From contig CAWAXG010000013.1 of NCBI GenBank assembly GCA_963785755.1, positions 248,001 through 312,000 of the forward strand: a stretch of 64,000 bases of DNA, written 5' to 3'. Position 1 is the first letter of the stretch; each line of letters starts with the position of its first letter. Below, piece by piece: positions 39,025 through 48,649 of the stretch. The notes below the pieces were generated by a model that was not told the origin of the DNA, made no database searches, and saw only the letters and a program-made list of their open reading frames with translations. Both the position numbers and the translations under genes were made by a program. Source of the DNA: JACCXG01 sp963785755 (lineage in GTDB: Bacteria; Acidobacteriota; Vicinamibacteria; Vicinamibacterales; 2-12-FULL-66-21).

Positions 39025-41043
39025 GTGAGCGGAGGCTCCCTTCGAACAGCGGATGATTGGTCGGGCGCCGGGCAGAAGTCCGGCGCCCCAAAATGACAAG
39101 AGTTCTCAAGCTCACACTTCAGGGACCAATCCGAACGTTCGTCGGCGCTGCCGGCGGGGCGCGGTGTTTGCGCTGCGGCCACCGCGGCGTGAGCGTTGAG
39201 GCGCCCGTAACCGTACCACTGGCTGTGATCGTCGACGTAATCGCCCACCAGATCGCCATTCCCAAAATCGATCTGCTCGGCGGTATTGTGAAGAATGGTC
39301 CGGATCTCTTCAGGCTTGAGAGCGGGATTGAGCGCGCGCATCAGCGCGGCCACGCCTGCAACCTGCGGGCATGCGGCCGACGTCTCGGCGAATGGTTCGT
39401 AGTCACCCCGCGGATCAAGCGTCTGGAGGTTGACGTGGAATGGGTCGATGTCCCGGAGGTGCCGCCTCCTGCCGGAGCGCAGATGTCGATCAACAGGCCG
39501 AAATTGCTGTTGTTGACACGGTGCTCGGCCGCAATCGGTGTATCGAGTGTCGAGGCGCCGACCGCGATCACTCCTGGGTGCGTCAACAAGGGATACTCGA
39601 CCGTGTAGTCCCGGCCGCCGGGTGAAGTTGCCGGTGGAAAAGACCACAACGCAGCCCGCCGCAGCGAGGGCGGTGAAGGCTTCGCCGGCAAGGCCCGCCA
39701 GGGCGAGGTCGTCAGGTGTCCAGCTGTTGCTAATGATGCGCGCGCCCTGACTGGGAAGGGCAGGGACGAGACGGCCGTTGGGCAGGCCAGCGCACCAGAG
39801 AAACATGTCGGAGAAATTGAGCTCGGAATTCGCCTGATTGAAGCCGGGAATCTGCACCAGCATCAACTTGCAGAAGGCAGGAAATCCAGCGATACCCGCA
39901 ACGCCGATTCCATTGTCGACGACTGCCGCTGCCAATTCCCGCAGCCCTGGTCCCATGGTGATGTTCGAGAAAGGTGGTGGAGTTTGTCGCGAAATTGTAC
40001 TTGTCGGGCGACAGTATCGCTTGCAAATCTTCGTGCGTCTCCAGAAACCCGACGTCTGTAACCGCGATGACGACTTGCGCGGCCGCATTGGCAGTCGCGG
40101 CGGCGTCCACAATCGTCCAGGCGCCCACGCTGTCGATGATGCCGTGGTGCAGCTGGTCCGCCAGCTCAGGTCCGTCGTTGGGAGTGAATGGAGCGCCAGA
40201 CGTATGCGGCACGACCGTTGACACGAGATCGGGTTCCGCCCAGACCGCGGCGCCGGTCTCTGCCCAGTTGTTGCAGATGTCGATCAGTTCCGTCGACGTC
40301 ATCCGGGGTGCCGCGCGGAGCACGAAAGTGTTCTCGCTGTAAGGGAGCCGTCTCTGCACGTCCAGCTGCCGGCTTTGCACTTCGATATCGACGTTCACCC
40401 CTGGCTTGAACTTGACCACGCAATCGTTGGTCAGAAACGCGAGAATGTCCTTGTCGTATCGAACGACTCGGCCGGCGTATTCGATCGAATCCCTGAACTG
40501 AGGGCTCATCGCCTCGCGCTCGAACGCGGCGATGGCGTCCAGCCGGCCGGCCGGCGCGCGGAAGATAGCGACGCGCTGCCGCCGGGCCCTTTCCGGGACG
40601 TCGACCGGCACGAGCTGCAGAGCATTCGCGAGTTGCAAGAAGGCGACTGGCAACCGCTCGACCCTCGGCTTGAGCGCAACCGCGATCATCGGCGGTAGGT
40701 CATAGGGGACTTTTACCTCTCCCCGGTAATAGTGCGGAAGGTCGGCCCTGCCGAGGATGAATCTCGCCTCGACCGGCCGGTTGCCCAGTGTGACGGTCCG
40801 TTGCTGCGGTTCGAGCCCGGGCACCTTGGCAGACACCGGATAGGCGCCGGGGGCAAGGTCCTCTGTCGAATACGCCCGGTTTCGCTCGTTGTAGTCGATC
40901 GCGACTCCGTCAACGAGAACCGCTGCGTTCGTCAACACCCTTCCGTTGACGTCGAGGACTCGAACGTGGATCCGCGGACGGGGCGCCTTCCGTTCCCTCA
41001 CGACCGCCCTTTGCGAGCTACCGGCGTCACGTGTGTTACTCAT
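39012..41043 (-). pseudogene. Subtilisin-like serine peptidase (S8), copy A, three frameshifts
   Basis: About 670 residues. ATG 41043 has GGAGGGCGCT before it. Domains: N-terminal carboxypeptidase-regulatory-like beta-sandwich (RIHVRVLDVNGRVLTNAAVL, residues 20-110), a linker domain with VVRYDKDILAFLTNDCVVKF, then S8. Triad: Asp in VIAVTDVGFLETHEDL, His in EHHHGTRAAGI, Asn in IISNSWTPDD, Ser in AETSAACPQVAG. All four are present. Frame changes near 39930, 39630 and 39460 split the catalytic domain. No signal peptide is visible, so it may act in the cytoplasm or be exported by a non-Sec route. Its partner copy B lies upstream. Its 3' end meets the convergent Tat-protein gene. Confidence 0.8.
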
Positions 41044-41064
41044 AGCGCCCTCCTGTTTGAGATC

Positions 41065-41127
41065 ATCCTTCGCGCGCTTGCGATCGTCCTGACGTCCACT
41101 GGCCAGAAGCGCCACCGCGGGGTCGTT
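41065..41127 (-). pseudogene. Fragment of the anti-sigma/TPR gene
   Basis: By eye 58 of 63 bases match 43230-43292 inside the anti-sigma/TPR gene, in the same orientation. The encoded piece reads AVALLASGRQDDRKRAKD in both. Here it is fused to the end of subtilase copy B and directly precedes the ribosome-binding site of copy A. It marks the junction of a tandem duplication. Confidence 0.8.
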
Positions 41128-41139
41128 CGCCGCGTCTGT

Positions 41140-42872
41140 TTTGCGCTGCCGGCAACGTAGTCGACCACCAAATCCCCGTTCCCGTGTCGATCTGCTCGGC
41201 TGCGGTCATGCGGCCGACGTATGGCCGAATGGTTTGTAGCCAGCAAGCGGATCGAAGCGTCCGGACGTTGACGTGGAATGGGTCGACGCTCCGGACGTGC
41301 CGCCCACCACCAGCGCTCAAATGTCGATCGAGGGTCCGAAATTGCTGTTGTTGACCCGCTGCTCCGGCTGAGCGAGTGTCGAAGCTCCGACAACGATGAC
41401 TGCGGGGTGCGTCAACAGGGGAGACTCGAGCGTGTAATTCCTCCCGCCAGGCTCGAAGTTGCCGGTCGAAAAAACCACGACGCAGCCGGCCGCAGCAAGG
41501 GCGTTGAAGGCTTCGTGGGCAAGACCAGCCAAAGCGAGATCGTCAGGTGTCCAGCTATTACTGATGACCCTGGCGCCCTGGCTGGGAAGGGCAGGGACCA
41601 GGCGGCCGTTCGGCAGGCCGGCACACCACAGAAACATGTCGGCAAAGTCGAGATCGGAACTGCCGGTATCGAAGCCCGGAATCTGCACCAGCATCACCCT
41701 GCAGAAGTCCGGGAATCCAGCGATACCGGCCAGGTTGATTCCATTGTCGACGACCGCCGCGGCAATTCCCGCGGCCTGGGTCCCGTGCGGATGGTCGAGA
41801 AACACCGGGGAATCGGCGGAAAAGTTGTACCTGTCGGACGACAGGATGGCTTGCAGGTCCTCGTGCGTCTCGAGAAACCCGACGTCAGTGACCGCGATGA
41901 CGACCTGCGCGGCCGCCTTGGCATGTGCGGCGGCGTCCACGATCGTCCAGGCGCCCGCGCTGTCGATGATGTCGTGGTGCAGGTGTTGCGCCAGTTCAGG
42001 ATCATTGGGCGTGAATTGAGCGGCAGCGGTATGCACTGCGACAGTTGACACGAGGTTAGGTTCCGCCCAGACCGCGGCGCCGTTCTCTGCCCAGTTGTTG
42101 CAGATGTCGATCAGTTCCGTCGACGACATCTGGAGTGCAGCACGGAGCACGAAGGTGTTCTCGCTGTAAGGGAGCCGTCTCTGCACGTCCAGCTGCCGGC
42201 TTCGCACTTCGACATCAACGTTCACGCCGGGCTGAAACCTGACGACGCAATCGTTGGTCAGGAACGCGAGTGAGTCCTTGTCGTATCGAACCACGCGGCC
42301 AACGCGTGCGATCGAATCCGCGAACTGCGCGCTCATCGCCTGCCGTTCGAAAGCAGTGATCGCGTCTATCGTGTCTGTACGCGCGCGGAAAACGGCGACG
42401 CGTTGCCGCCGTGCCCTGACGGGCACTTCCACTGGCACGAGCTGGAGCGCACTCGCCAGTTTCGAGAAGGCTGCTGGTAACCGCTCGACCATCGGCTTGA
42501 GCGCAACCGCGATCATCGGCGGAAGGTCGTACGGGACTTTGACGGACCCGCGGTAGTAGTGCGGAAGCTCCGCTCTGCCGAGCACGAACCTGGCTTCGAC
42601 CGGCCGTTCGCTCAGGGTCACTGTCCGCTGCTGCGGTTCGAGCCCGGGCACCTCGGCAGATACCGGATAGGCGCCGGGAGCAAGGTCCGCGGTCGAGTAC
42701 GCCCGGTTCCGCTCGTTGTAGTCGATCGCGACTCCGTCAACGAGAACCGCTGCGTTCTTCAACACCCTTCCGTTGACGTCGAGGACGCGAACGTGGATCC
42801 GCGGACGGGGCGCCTTCCGTTCTCTCATGAGCGTCCTTTGCATGCTGCCGGCGTTACACGTGTGTTGCCCAT
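41140..42872 (-). pseudogene. Subtilisin-like serine peptidase (S8), copy B, frameshifted and internally deleted
   Basis: Very similar to copy A over its full length. The expected ATG at 42872 with GGAGGCCGCT is present, but a two-base insertion after ACACGTG breaks the frame, and the open part begins at ATG 42843. Asp (VIAVTDVGFLETHEDL), His (DHPHGTQAAGI) and Asn (VISNSWTPDD) are intact. The frame stops at 41317 after NNSNFGPSIDI. In the next frame VDPFHVNVRTL, then DPLAGYKPFGHTSAA continues, followed by loss of about 29 residues relative to copy A, then AEQID and GNGDLVVDYVAG. The catalytic Ser region is therefore present but interrupted. Probably a decaying duplicate. Confidence 0.8.
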
Positions 42873-43004
42873 AGCGGCCTCCGGTCTGCCGACATTGACG
42901 CGCGCAAGCTGGAGTCGCGCGCTCGATAGGAGGATGAACTGCGATGAGGACGTAATCACGCGTCTGCGCTCCACTCAGCCCCGGGCGCAGATCGGAGCAT
43001 TGAA

Positions 43005-43916
43005 TCAGTCGCGCTTGGTCTGAGGCGGGGACACCGATGCGTTGGACGCGCCTGTCTTCTTCAGTCGCGCCCGCGCCTCGGACGCCCACGACGACGACGG
43101 GTCGAGCGTGAGATAGTGCGTCCAGGCTTCGCGCGCGCGGGTCATGTCACCCGTCGCCTCCGCCGCCAGCCCGAGGTTGAACCACGCCTCCGCGCGATTC
43201 GGGTCGCGCGCAACAATCTGCTCGAGAAAATCCTTCGCGCGCTTGCGATCGTCCTGACGGCCGCTGGCCAGGAGCGCCACGGCGAGGTCGTTGAGCAGCG
43301 CCGGATCCGAGCCCGAATTGGCCACGGCCGACAGAACCTCGCTCGCTTTCTGCGGGTCGCGCATCGTGAGATGCATGATCGTCAGCGCGCGAAGCTGTTC
43401 CGGCCTCCCCCCGCGTGCGGCATCCTCCACCTTCAACGCCGCTTCGCGGACCGCCAGCGGGAGCTCGCTTGCCGTGCTTCCCGATCGCACCGGGGCGGCC
43501 AACGGACGGTACGCTGGCGTGTCGGACAACCGACCCTCGAACGTCCGATACGGCCCCGAGACGGCCTGCAGCTCGTTGAGCGCGACGGTCACCGGCTGCT
43601 CCGCGTCTTCGCTGTCGCCGCGATTGACCTGCACGGCGATCACGACCGCCGCGGCCGCGGCTAGTCCGGCGGCGGCTCGCCAGAGCGTTGGCGCTGACCG
43701 CCACCGACTGGCCTGGGCCTGGGGAACGCGCTCCGCAGATTCACGAAAGGATTCGGCGAACACGAAGTGGCAGGACTCGCAGCGCGCGAGATGCGCTTCG
43801 ACCTCACGCCGCTCCGCCGCGGTCACACGCCCGTCGATGTAGGCCGCCAGCAGCTCGGCGTCGAGGCAGCCTGCGCCGGGTCCGTGGGACGTCGGGATGA
43901 TAGGAGTTGACGTCAT
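43005..43916 (-). CDS. Anti-sigma factor-like protein with zinc finger, membrane helix and TPR domain
   Basis: 303 residues from ATG 43916, seven bases after the sigma gene stop, so translation is probably coupled. N-terminal zinc-binding anti-sigma motif: VEAHLARCESCHFVF (H-x3-C-x2-C). One membrane helix, LWRAAAGLAAAAAVVIAVQV, is near residue 100. The outer part contains YRTFEGRLSDTPAYRP and then TPR repeats, ending ARDPNRAEAWFNLGLAAEAT and LTLDPSSSWASEARARL. This outer module is homologous to the N-terminal module of the TPR-CHAT protein. A longer frame upstream (to 43991) would overlap the sigma gene and was not used. Presumably holds the sigma factor at the membrane and releases it on a periplasmic signal. 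Confidence 0.85.
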   Translation of the reverse strand: MTSTPIIPTSHGPGAGCLDAELLAAYIDGRVTAAERREVEAHLARCESCHFVFAESFRESAERVPQAQASRWRSAPTLWRAAAGLAAAAAVVIAVQVNRGDSEDAEQPVTVALNELQAVSGPYRTFEGRLSDTPAYRPLAAPVRSGSTASELPLAVREAALKVEDAARGGRPEQLRALTIMHLTMRDPQKASEVLSAVANSGSDPALLNDLAVALLASGRQDDRKRAKDFLEQIVARDPNRAEAWFNLGLAAEATGDMTRAREAWTHYLTLDPSSSWASEARARLKKTGASNASVSPPQTKRD

Positions 43917-43923
43917 GGTTACC

Positions 43924-44979
43924 TCACGCGCTGTTCGATGGCCGATCGATCGCCCGCGTCTCTCCAAGCAGCGCCAGGCTGATGTCCACATCCTTGCGGC
44001 TGATGGCGTCGCGCGCCGTGTCGCGATCGATGCCCGCCGCTTCGAGCGCTTCCCGCAGCCGCCGCAACAGCGACTCGAATCGCCGGTACAGCGGCTTCTG
44101 ATCGAGATGCAGCGCGCGGGCGATGTCGGCCACGCCGAGATCGTCCTGGAATCTGAGGCGCAGGATCAAGCGGTCCTGATCGGAGAAGGCCTGCACGGCC
44201 GGCGCCAGCGCGAAACGGATGCGCGCGCCGATGGCGGAAGGCTCGCCGGCGATGACGCCCGCCTCCGGCGATTGCCGCTCTTCCGCGAAGGTCTCGAGCG
44301 CCTCCTCGCCGACCACCGAGCGTCGTATCCTGACGGGCAGACGCGAGGCGATCGCCGCAAGCTCCTCACGGCTGACGGCGACGCCCTCGTTCGTGCGCAG
44401 CGTCTCGCCTGCCTGATCCAGATCCAGGCCCTCCCGTACGAGCATCCGCTCGAGCGCGATCGCGACGGGACCGAGCCGCGTCGCTTCGGCGGACGATCGC
44501 CACTTGCCCCAGAGGTGGTTCCGGTAATCGAGGAACTGCCGCTGAATGACGACGACCAGGTAGGTGCGGAGGCTGCTGCGGTGCTGAAACCGCCGCAGGA
44601 TCTCGTAATCCTTCTCCACGAACCGCAGCTTCACTTCCGATTCGAACTCCTCCGCTTCCGCGGGATCGAGCCGATTCCGATGACAGACGAATCGGATGGC
44701 CCCTTCGATCGCATCGAGGCTCGACTCGAAGAGCGCGCGGGCGTCCGCCGAGGAGGTCAGAGCCGGAGAAACAGACTCACCAGGCGGCTCCCGCCGGGAG
44801 ACCCGGGAGACGACGTGCAGGCGCGGGATGGGGGCGTCGCCCGGCATGGTAGCGGGTTTCTCGTGCGACGCCGGCCGCATCACGGGATACGTCGGTGCAG
44901 CGCTGTGAGTCGCAACGAAGTGAATTTCCGCCACGGGATTATTCATCACCGGTTCCCGGCCCGCAACATGTTGGGCCAT
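43924..44979 (-). CDS. Sigma-70 family RNA polymerase sigma factor (ECF-like)
   Basis: 351 residues. Sigma region 2 is around residues 90-165 (AEEFESEVKLRFVEKDYEIL, then RTYLVVVIQRQFLDYRNHLW). Region 4 is at 265-320 (FSDQDRLILRLRFQDDLGVADIARAL with helix-turn-helix LDQKPLYRRFESLLRRL). Between them lies an insert of about 90 residues, and the N-terminus is long and Pro-rich, so the protein is larger than ordinary ECF factors. ATG 44946 (MNNPVAEIHF) is an alternative start with GGGAACCGGTG before it. Followed directly by the anti-sigma gene and two subtilase genes, so it probably transcribes this cassette. Confidence 0.85.
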   Translation of the reverse strand: MAQHVAGREPVMNNPVAEIHFVATHSAAPTYPVMRPASHEKPATMPGDAPIPRLHVVSRVSRREPPGESVSPALTSSADARALFESSLDAIEGAIRFVCHRNRLDPAEAEEFESEVKLRFVEKDYEILRRFQHRSSLRTYLVVVIQRQFLDYRNHLWGKWRSSAEATRLGPVAIALERMLVREGLDLDQAGETLRTNEGVAVSREELAAIASRLPVRIRRSVVGEEALETFAEERQSPEAGVIAGEPSAIGARIRFALAPAVQAFSDQDRLILRLRFQDDLGVADIARALHLDQKPLYRRFESLLRRLREALEAAGIDRDTARDAISRKDVDISLALLGETRAIDRPSNSA

Positions 44980-45372
44980 TAAAGGCGCTGGGCTTCTTTC
45001 TCCCTCATTCCATAGACGGACCTCCCGCGTTGTTTCCCACCTGGTCTCACCTCATCCGGGGCTCACTCCGGCCTCGCCCCGGACTCACGCGCCTCGCGGA
45101 CCTCGCCTCGCTCGTCGCTGCGGCGCGACATGCACGCGCTGCCGCTTCCGCCTTCGCTGAAGCTACGGCGCCTCGCGGGGCCCACGCCCCGCTCCGCCTT
45201 GGGCGCCGTAGCGCAATGCGCGAAGGCGGCTCCGCCTCGGCGGAAAACTCCGGTCGTGGTCCGTCTCTTTGGGTGCGACCGCGGATCGATTCAACGCAAA
45301 TCACTGAACAGATTGGGGTTTTAGATACCTGATGTGGCGTCAGCCGCTCGGCTGCGCGCGAGGAGAACAACG
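44980..45372. repeat. Intergenic region with complex GC-rich repeats
   Basis: No gene is seen. The interval 45057-45260 has several short inverted repeats: CGGGGCTCACTCCGG/GCCCCGG, GGCGCCTCGCGGGGCCCACG and GGCGCCGTAGCGC, plus CTTCCGCCTTCGCTGAAGC, which is also found reversed at 55868-55895. The stretch shares words with the region downstream of ppc and with 15511-15547. The promoters of the divergent sigma-factor and lipoprotein genes must lie here, but none was identified. Confidence 0.5.
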
Positions 45373-45774
45373 ATGAAGAAGCTAGTTTCGCTCGTTCTGC
45401 TGGGAGTCTTGACTGTCGGGTGCGGCGACTCGCCCGTGCGGCCCACTGTCCAACCTCTGCCGAACCCGTCGCCGGCACCGACCGGCGCGCTCTATGCCGT
45501 CTCTGGCCTCGTGACCACGAGCGACGGCGGCGCGGTCGAAGGCGCGATCGTGACGGTGGGAGACGACTTCGATGTCTACTCGACGGGCACGACCGATATC
45601 GAGGGGCGATACTCCTTCTCGGGTCTTGCCGCCGGGGTCTGGCAGCTCACCGTGTCGAAGGAAGGATTCGAGACCATGACGACGCGGATCGAGCTTTCAG
45701 AGGACATGTCGCTCGACGTCCAGCTGCCGACAGCGGGCTCGTACTCCGCGAGGTCGAGGGCGAGGGCGAAGTAA
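45373..45774 (+). CDS. Small lipoprotein with carboxypeptidase-regulatory-like domain
   Basis: 133 residues. ATG 45373 has GAGGAGAACAACG before it. Lipoprotein signal: MKKLVSLVLLGVLTVGC, with Cys17 in the lipobox LTVGC. After a Pro-rich linker, a single beta-sandwich domain follows (YAVSGLVTTSDGGAVEGAIV, then YSFSGLAAGVWQLTVSKEGF). The same domain type begins the TonB receptor and the two subtilases in this window. Probably anchored in the outer membrane; function unknown. It converges with cysA (68 bp gap). Confidence 0.8.
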   Translation: MKKLVSLVLLGVLTVGCGDSPVRPTVQPLPNPSPAPTGALYAVSGLVTTSDGGAVEGAIVTVGDDFDVYSTGTTDIEGRYSFSGLAAGVWQLTVSKEGFETMTTRIELSEDMSLDVQLPTAGSYSARSRARAK

Positions 45775-45842
45775 GGCCGCCAGTTCAACCGATCGGACGC
45801 GAGGCGATTCTCCATCGGGTCGCCTCGTGCCGTAACGCGGAG

Positions 45843-46904
45843 TCACGATTCGTCCATGAACACCCGCACTTTGCGCGGCGTGACGTAGACGCGCTCGCCG
45901 ATGATCGCCCGCAGGCGTTCGTACGGCTCGCGGCCGAGCTCGACCTGAATCAGCTGCCGATCGTCGTCGATGACTTCCATCTTGACCACGGCGCCGGCCA
46001 TGCGCACGTCGGTCACCGTCGCCCACAATCCGCCGCCCTCGGCATCCGTGCGGGTGATCTCGAGCTCGTGCGGCCGTGAATAACCCGACGCGTCGCGGGC
46101 TTCGGTGTGGGGGTGCTCGGGGTATTCCAGCGCAAGCGGACCGAACACGGCCTTTCCGTTCTGCACGCGCCCGTGGAAGATGTTGACCTGACCGAGGAAG
46201 TTGACGACGAACGGCGTGGCAGGATGCTCGACGACCTCATCCGGCGTACCGTCCTGTTCGATTCGGCCCTCGTTCATCACCACGACCCGGTTGGCGAGCT
46301 CGAGCGCTTCTTCCTGATCGTGCGTGACGAAAACGCTGGTCAGATGGATTTCGGCGTGCAGCCGGCGCAGCCACCGCCGCAGCTCCTGCCGGACCTTCGC
46401 ATCGAGCGCGCCGAACGGTTCGTCGAGCAGCAGCACCCGGGGCTCGACGGCCAGCGCGCGCGCCAGCGCGACTCGCTGCCGCTGCCCGCCCGACAGCTGA
46501 GACGGGTACCGGCCGCCGAGGTAATCGAGCTGCACGAGCGCCAGCAAATCGTTCACTTTGCGGCGGATCTCGCTCTCGGCAGGACGGATCACGCGCGGAC
46601 GGACGCGCATGCCGAACGCCACGTTCTCGAAAACCGTCATGTGCCGGAACAACGCGTAATGCTGGAAGACGAATCCGACGCCGCGATCCCGCGGATCGCG
46701 CCGTGCCGCGTCGTCTCCGTCGAACAGCACCGTTCCCGAGTCGGCCCGCTCGAGGCCGGCAATGATGCGCAGGAGCGTCGTCTTGCCGGAGCCCGACGGT
46801 CCCAGCAGCGCCAGCAGCTCGCCCTCCTTCACGGTGAAGCTGACGTTGTCCAGCGCGGCGAATTGCCCGAACTTCTTCGTGAGGCGGCTGACTTCGATGC
46901 TCAT
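45843..46904 (-). CDS. cysA: Sulfate/thiosulfate ABC transporter ATP-binding protein
   Basis: 353 residues. Walker A GPSGSGKTTLL, signature LSGGQRQRVALARALA, Walker B VLLLDEPFGALD, switch His in VTHDQEEAL, and a C-terminal TOBE-like regulatory domain from about residue 240 (FLGQVNIFHGRVQ onwards). The sequence is typical of CysA. Its start overlaps the cysW stop by four bases (ATGA). Energises uptake of sulfate by CysT/CysW with periplasmic Sbp. Last gene of the operon that begins with the Rrf2 regulator. Confidence 0.93.
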   Translation of the reverse strand: MSIEVSRLTKKFGQFAALDNVSFTVKEGELLALLGPSGSGKTTLLRIIAGLERADSGTVLFDGDDAARRDPRDRGVGFVFQHYALFRHMTVFENVAFGMRVRPRVIRPAESEIRRKVNDLLALVQLDYLGGRYPSQLSGGQRQRVALARALAVEPRVLLLDEPFGALDAKVRQELRRWLRRLHAEIHLTSVFVTHDQEEALELANRVVVMNEGRIEQDGTPDEVVEHPATPFVVNFLGQVNIFHGRVQNGKAVFGPLALEYPEHPHTEARDASGYSRPHELEITRTDAEGGGLWATVTDVRMAGAVVKMEVIDDDRQLIQVELGREPYERLRAIIGERVYVTPRKVRVFMDES

Positions 46905-47800
46905 GGCAATTCGGCGGCAGGCGCCGCCAGCTCGTCGCCGGCTCCCGCGCCCAGCCGGTATTCGACGATGGTCTTGACGATCAGGGTAACGATCGCGAGC
47001 ACGGTCAGCAGCGACGCGACCGCGAACGCCGCCTGAAAGGCGTACTCGTTGTAGAGGATCTCCACGTGCAGCGGCAGCGTGTTGGTTTCGCCGCGAATCT
47101 TCCCCGACACGACCGAGACCGCGCCGAACTCCCCCATCGCCCGCGCGTTGCACAGAATCACGCCGTAGACGAGGCCCCACTTGATGTTCGGCAGCGTGAC
47201 GCGGAAGAACGTCTGGAGCCCGCCGGCGCCGAGGACGCGGGCCGCCTCCTCTTCCTGGCTGCCCGTCGCCTCCATGACCGGAATGATTTCGCGGGCGACG
47301 AACGGGAACGAGACGAAGATCGTCGCCAGCACGATCCCGGGAACGGCAAACACAATCCTGACGCCATGCTCGGCCATCCAGGGCCCGAGCAGCCCCTGCC
47401 GGCCGAAGAGGAGCACGAAGACCATGCCGGAAATCACCGGCGACACCGCGAACGGCAGATCGATCAGCGTGGTCAGCAGATTCTTGCCGGGGAAATCGAA
47501 CTTCGCGATCGCCCATCCAGCCGAGACCCCGAACAGCAGATTCGCCGGAACGGCGATGGCCGCGGCCAGCAGCGTGAGCCTGAGCGCGGCCATCGCGTCC
47601 GGCTCGGTAATCGCGGCAACGTAGGCGGCAGCCCCATTGGCAAAGGCTTCCGTGAACACGGTGAGCAGCGGCAGCACCAGGAACAGCGCCAGGAACAGCA
47701 GGGCGACCGCCGTCAGCACGACGCGGACGAGTGGCGGCTCCGTCAGGTGCCCCCGCTTCTGCTGCGTGTGCCGCGCGTGCGAGAGAACGAATCCAGCCAT
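46901..47800 (-). CDS. cysW: Sulfate ABC transporter permease CysW
   Basis: 299 residues with six membrane helices. The permease signature EAA loop is in PVMEATGSQEEEAARVLGAGG; the conserved ARAMGEFGAVSVVSG follows. Start ATG 47800, eight bases after the cysT stop. Forms the membrane channel with CysT. Order porin, sbp, cysT, cysW, cysA agrees with a sulfate uptake operon. Confidence 0.92.
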   Translation of the reverse strand: MAGFVLSHARHTQQKRGHLTEPPLVRVVLTAVALLFLALFLVLPLLTVFTEAFANGAAAYVAAITEPDAMAALRLTLLAAAIAVPANLLFGVSAGWAIAKFDFPGKNLLTTLIDLPFAVSPVISGMVFVLLFGRQGLLGPWMAEHGVRIVFAVPGIVLATIFVSFPFVAREIIPVMEATGSQEEEAARVLGAGGLQTFFRVTLPNIKWGLVYGVILCNARAMGEFGAVSVVSGKIRGETNTLPLHVEILYNEYAFQAAFAVASLLTVLAIVTLIVKTIVEYRLGAGAGDELAAPAAELP

Positions 47801-47807
47801 CCGGTCC

Positions 47808-48641
47808 TCAGTTCGCCAGGCGCCGCGACGTCCACGACTGCAGGGCGTTGATCGCGAGCAGCAGCACGAAAGACATCGACAACATGACCAGCGCGATGGC
47901 GGTTGCTCCCGAATAGTCGAACTGCTCGAGCTTCGTCATGATCAGCAGCGGCGCGATTTCGGTACTCATGGGCATGTTGCCGGAGATGAACACCACGGAT
48001 CCGTACTCGCCGACCGCCCGCGCGAACGACAGCGCGAAGCCGGTCAGCCAGGCCGGATAGAGATAAGGAAGAATGACGCGGGTCAGGACGCCGAATCGCG
48101 TCGCCCCGAGACTGGTCGCCGCCTCCTCGACTTCGGGATCGAGATCCTCGATGACGGGCTGCAGCGTACGGACGACGAAGGGCAGCCCGATGAAAACGAG
48201 CGCCAGCGTGACGCCGACCCGGGTGAACGCGACCTGCAGGCCGTAGGGCTCCAGCAGCCGTCCCATCCACCCGTTCGGCGCGTAGATCGCGGTCAGCGTG
48301 ATCCCGGCGACTGCGGTCGGCAGCGCGAACGGAAGGTCGACGAGCGAATCCACGATTCGCCGGCCGGGAAACGGATAGCGCACGAGCACCCAGGCGACAA
48401 TCAGGCCAAACACCGCATTGATCGCGGCGGCAACCAGCGACGCCCCGATGCTCAGACGGTATGACGCCACCACGCGCTCGTCGGTGATCGTCTGCCAGAA
48501 GGCATCCCAGGTCATCGTCGCCGTCCGGGCTGGCAGCGTGAGCAGCGGGACGAGCACGATCAGGCTCAGGTAGAAGATGGTGAACCCCATCGTCAGCCTG
48601 AACCCGGGGAGCACGCTTCGCCGGACGGATGCGGTGGCCAC
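47808..48641 (-). CDS. cysT: Sulfate ABC transporter permease CysT
   Basis: 277 residues, six membrane helices, GTG start at 48641. Signatures: LPFALPTAVAGITLTAIYAP, the EAA loop in VIEDLDPEVEEAATSLGATR, and SFARAVGEYGSVVFISGNMP, the usual CysT (CysU) pattern. Partner of CysW. The sbp stop is eight bases upstream, so the two are tightly linked. Confidence 0.93.
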   Translation of the reverse strand: MATASVRRSVLPGFRLTMGFTIFYLSLIVLVPLLTLPARTATMTWDAFWQTITDERVVASYRLSIGASLVAAAINAVFGLIVAWVLVRYPFPGRRIVDSLVDLPFALPTAVAGITLTAIYAPNGWMGRLLEPYGLQVAFTRVGVTLALVFIGLPFVVRTLQPVIEDLDPEVEEAATSLGATRFGVLTRVILPYLYPAWLTGFALSFARAVGEYGSVVFISGNMPMSTEIAPLLIMTKLEQFDYSGATAIALVMLSMSFVLLLAINALQSWTSRRLAN

Positions 48642-48649
48642 TGTGCTGG

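Noticed and set aside
41040..41393. Separate small gene between the two subtilases
   Set aside because: All segments are explained as the C-terminal remains of copy B plus a fragment of the anti-sigma gene.
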